From contig ML210203.1 in assembly GCA_004369085.1 (NCBI GenBank), positions 24,114 through 88,113 on the forward strand: a stretch of DNA of 64,000 nucleotides. The letters run 5' to 3'. This document shows, piece by piece, positions 61,156-64,000 of the stretch. The notes beneath the pieces were generated by a model that searched no databases, was not told the origin of the DNA, and saw only the letters and a list, made by a program, of their open reading frames with translations. The position numbers and the translations under genes were made by a program. Numbering within the stretch: position 1 is the stretch's first letter; each line of letters begins with the position of its first letter. This DNA comes from Coprinopsis marcescibilis (taxonomy: Eukaryota; Basidiomycota; Agaricomycetes; Agaricales; Psathyrellaceae).

Positions 61156-63722
61156 ATGATGGGCGGTCGCGAGAACAGCCTCTCGGATTCCGAAGGGCGG
61201 TCATTGACCCCCGACCTCGCAGAGGAAGGCATAATGTCAATGTCGCCCACCTATGGCGGCGTTGAACCAAGCTACGGGACCCCCAACGCCACCAATGGCC
61301 AACATCATGCACACTTCCACGACCTCGAACAGGTCATCTCGTCGCGGTCGAAAAAGTCACTACGTTCGCACCGGTCGCGTGCACAAAGCCACAAGAGCTT
61401 CCAGCATTCGCCTTGGGCAAACCTGCCTCCAAAGGAGAAATTCAAGGCTGCTGTACGCAAGGTCATGGCCATGCGGCGGGGGACCGCGCTGCTGGGAATG
61501 GTCGGGGGTGCGAGACCTATTGGTGCAGAACCAGGCGTTGACCCAACCCGCCCAGAATCCGACATCACGTATGGCCACATCCACCAGGAGTGCAATATTG
61601 AAATTGTGGACTATTCCGCTATCCGGCACTCGTCCAAGAAGTTGACGAACGAGGAGTTTGTGGACCTCATGGACAACGAGATGCATTGGCAGGCTCAGCC
61701 CTGGGTCAAGGTACGGTGGATTAGGATCGGTGGGCTTAGTTGGGATGTTATCAAGGCTTTAGCCTCCAGATACAGTAAGCCATTCTCAACCGTTCTAGAG
61801 CGTACAGCCAACCCTAATAATATCTAGCACTGCATCCTTTGGCGTTGGAGGACGTCTTCCACGGGCACTCGCGCAACCGATCGAAAGCGGACTACTATTC
61901 GAAACACCTTTTCATCCGCGTCCTCTGCCATGAGCTTGTGAAGGATGCCGACTCGGGAATACTTCCCCACTTTCTGCGGTCTGCTTCGCCGGATGCGTTG
62001 AACGAAGGAGAAGAAGACGCCGCTGACTCCAAGGGCCCACCGCCCGAAGCCAAGTCACGCTGGTCACACCGTCCCCGGCCCATCTTACCTGTGACAAATA
62101 TTACCAACCCACGGCAAGGTTCTGATTCCAGTGCACTTGCGCAGCTCATCAAGCAGGAAGGACAAGTGGGTTAAAACAACATGGTTGATCTTCAGAATTC
62201 TCATTAGTTCCTGCTAGGTGAAGGATTCTCAGAAGAAGCAGAAGGCTGCACACGCATTCCTTGAGACGTTGAAGGAGGTATGTCATTTGACACTCCCAGC
62301 ACAGTCTATAGTCCAGCTAATCATGGTTTGGCAGGGAGACCGAGTTCATGTGAAAGTCACACCGCTGTTCATGTTCCTCTACCGCGACGGTGAGTCAATT
62401 TCTGCTTGCTTTGGTCATGCGCATCTTCAACTTTCAATAGGCACCGTTATTTCCATCAACCATGACCCTGATCTAGAGTTCTCTGCTCCTATCTCTGCAA
62501 GGCTCTTGCAACGAGATACCGTACTCCGCAAGTCCGTCGACCCTTCACTTTTGGTTCATGCTCTGCTAGACATTGGTACGCCATTTGAGCCTCATGTTAT
62601 GGATCTCGTCTGACACGCTTCACAGCTGTTGACAAAGCTCTCCAAGTCATCGACGAGTATCATGCCAAGATTGCAAAGTTTGAGCGCAAAATCCTTATGA
62701 AGCCCAACATGAATACCGTCAAAGCTTGTGCGTTCACCCTTCCGTCTCTTTTGCGCGACATATGTCGCTGATTTCGTGTATACACCAGTACACATCCTCG
62801 ATGGTGATCTCATCCTCCATAAAAGGACTTTGGACCCCATCAAGACCATGATCTTTGGCTTGCGCCGGTACGACTTGGACCGGGTTGCTGCGCTCATTGA
62901 CATGTCGGACCCTGCCAATAAAGACGTCAAAGTCATTGGATATATGAGCCACAAAGCAAAAATCTACCTGGTTAGTTGGCTCCTCCCTTCGTCGCTCCCG
63001 TGTAACTGATAGTCTTGAGTAGGCTGATGTTTACGACCACATGGATTACATTTTGACCAGTCTCGATATGTTCTCTGGGATTGCTGAAAACCTCATCGAC
63101 TATACTTTCAACGTAGGCTCTCCCGCTATTCATCCATCTGAACTTGCCTCTGACCCGTGCGATCAGGTTGCTTCATATGAAATGAACGAAGTGATGTACG
63201 CCAGTGTTCTCGTCACTCACTTGACGTATTGCTTATACCATTTCTCTCCAGGCGTCAATTGACACTCGCTACAGTCATCTTCCTCCCATTGACCTTCCTT
63301 ACCGGCTACTTCGTAAGTCAAGCCTTGTTCCCCCGCCTCGTTTGTGCACATTTTTGACGGATCATGCAGGGAATGAACTTCACCTTCATGTGGTCAGTCG
63401 TTGAGCAATCCGATGTTCTGTAAGCATAGTCACCCTTCTCTAACCCCTCATTTCTAACACATACTTCACTCTACAGGTTCTGGCAGATAGCGCTGCCAGT
63501 CATGGCTGTCGTCATACCGCTCTTCTTGTGGCGTGATATTTCGCGGGGAGTCCATTACATGCAGAAACGGTTGCTTAAGCGTAAAATCAAAGCTGGTGAG
63601 ATCATTTCCTTCAAGTATGTGCTTACCTCCGGCTCAAAATTTCTCGATAGAGTAGATTGAGCTCATTAGCAACAATGTATTGTGCGCCGGCGGACAATAC
63701 TCGCAAGACCACGCTCAGTTGA
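61156..63722 (+). CDS. CorA-type Mg2+ transporter 2
   Basis: Thirteen exons: 61156-61774, 61828-62165, 62218-62277, 62335-62389, 62441-62575, 62626-62727, 62789-62970, 63023-63112, 63167-63195, 63252-63312, 63370-63419, 63477-63595 and 63670-63722; 630 residues. Core segments match transporter 1: WIRIGGLSWDVIKALASRY, LHPLALEDVFHGHSRNRSKADYY, SLDMFSGIAENLIDYTFN. Transmembrane helix 1 (LTLATVIFLPLTFLTGYF) leads into the signature GMN at 558-560, and helix 2 is VMAVVIPLFLW. Exons of 135, 102, 90, 29, 61 and 50 nt have the same lengths as in transporter 1. One extra intron lies before GDRVHV. The loop inserted in transporter 1 is missing here. The last splice (63596-63669) is the least certain junction. 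It probably moves Mg2+ or another divalent cation. Confidence 0.92.
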
Positions 63723-63904
63723 AACACATGAACGCATTCCCTGGATTACATTCTCTTTCTCTTCGTTTGACGCATCCTTTCGCTACGCTATCACTTCCGA
63801 AACAAGAACATTTTACATCCCTTTATTATCTCATACTCCCCGGCTACGTGATACCATTAACGACAACTAATTTGTCCCACCAAACATCTACTCAACATCG
63901 CCAT
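63723..63904. other. Convergent 3' region
   Basis: Between the CorA transporter 2 stop and the stop of the minus-strand transferase gene. Probable 3' untranslated regions; nothing else was seen. Confidence 0.5.
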
Positions 63905-64000
63905 TTATTGGGCTGCTGCCACTTTCCACGATAATTCACTGGATGGTATGGCATCGAATCGCTCGACCCAAGCCTTGACATTGGGGAACTCGTCCAACGT
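63905..64000 (-). CDS. Glutathione S-transferase, C-terminal end (partial)
   Basis: The last 31 codons and the TAA stop (63907-63905) of a minus-strand gene whose body lies beyond the window. The visible segment begins TLDEFPNVKAWVERFDAIPS, matching the last helix region of GST C-terminal domains, where FPN-x-x-x-W is common. GSTs conjugate glutathione to electrophiles. The class cannot be told from this end alone. Confidence 0.75.
   Translation of the reverse strand, partial: TLDEFPNVKAWVERFDAIPSSELSWKVAAAQ

Overview
The window is nuclear DNA of a filamentous basidiomycete fungus, most likely an Agaricomycete. Most genes are split by many short GT-AG introns (about 45-75 nt), several neighbouring genes share short divergent promoters, and the proteins are typical fungal housekeeping products. 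All exon boundaries here were placed by eye from splice motifs and frame continuity. No bacterial-style operon, CRISPR array, rRNA or convincing tRNA was seen.

Layout. 1-4,238 (-): a large Ser/Pro/Gln-rich protein of unknown function, cut by the left edge. 4.2-7.4 kb: mostly empty, with an orphan promoter-like tract and first exon near 5,745. 7,394-8,821 (-): a TauD/TfdA-type Fe(II)/2-oxoglutarate dioxygenase. 9,917-11,666: divergent ribosomal protein genes eL21 (-) and uS4 (+). 12,261-17,439 (-): RAPTOR/Kog1 of TORC1, divergent from dynactin p150Glued at 17,790-22,268 (+). 22,663-25,231 (-): a class B flavin monooxygenase, divergent from an auxilin/Swa2-like clathrin-uncoating J-protein at 26,063-29,095 (+). 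29,351-32,084 (-): CorA-type Mg2+ transporter no. 1. 36,770-39,412 (-): C2H2 zinc-finger factor A. 39.4-51.3 kb: a 12-kb gene-poor stretch with a tandem 48-bp repeat, a newly delimited TA-flanked inverted-repeat element (42,089-42,869) and fragments of possible decayed genes. 51,334-53,588 (-): a secreted, probably GPI-anchored polysaccharide (chitin) deacetylase. 54,379-56,079 (-): an F-box protein. 56,992-58,199 (-): C2H2 zinc-finger factor B. 61,156-63,722 (+): CorA-type transporter no. 2. 63,905-64,000 (-): the 3' end of a glutathione S-transferase.

How the parts relate. The left half is housekeeping: translation (eL21, uS4), growth signalling (RAPTOR), dynein transport (p150) and vesicle uncoating (auxilin). 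The right half contains two paralogous pairs, each a CorA transporter next to a C2H2 factor, lying at either side of the gene-poor stretch. The two CorA genes keep six internal exons of identical length, and the two C2H2 factors share a basic 16-residue motif before the fingers and the same split between fingers. This looks like an old segmental duplication followed by rearrangement and is the most interesting structural feature here. I found no evidence for a wholly new biochemical system; the best candidates for new description are the duplicated CorA/C2H2 module, its conserved motif and the inverted-repeat element.
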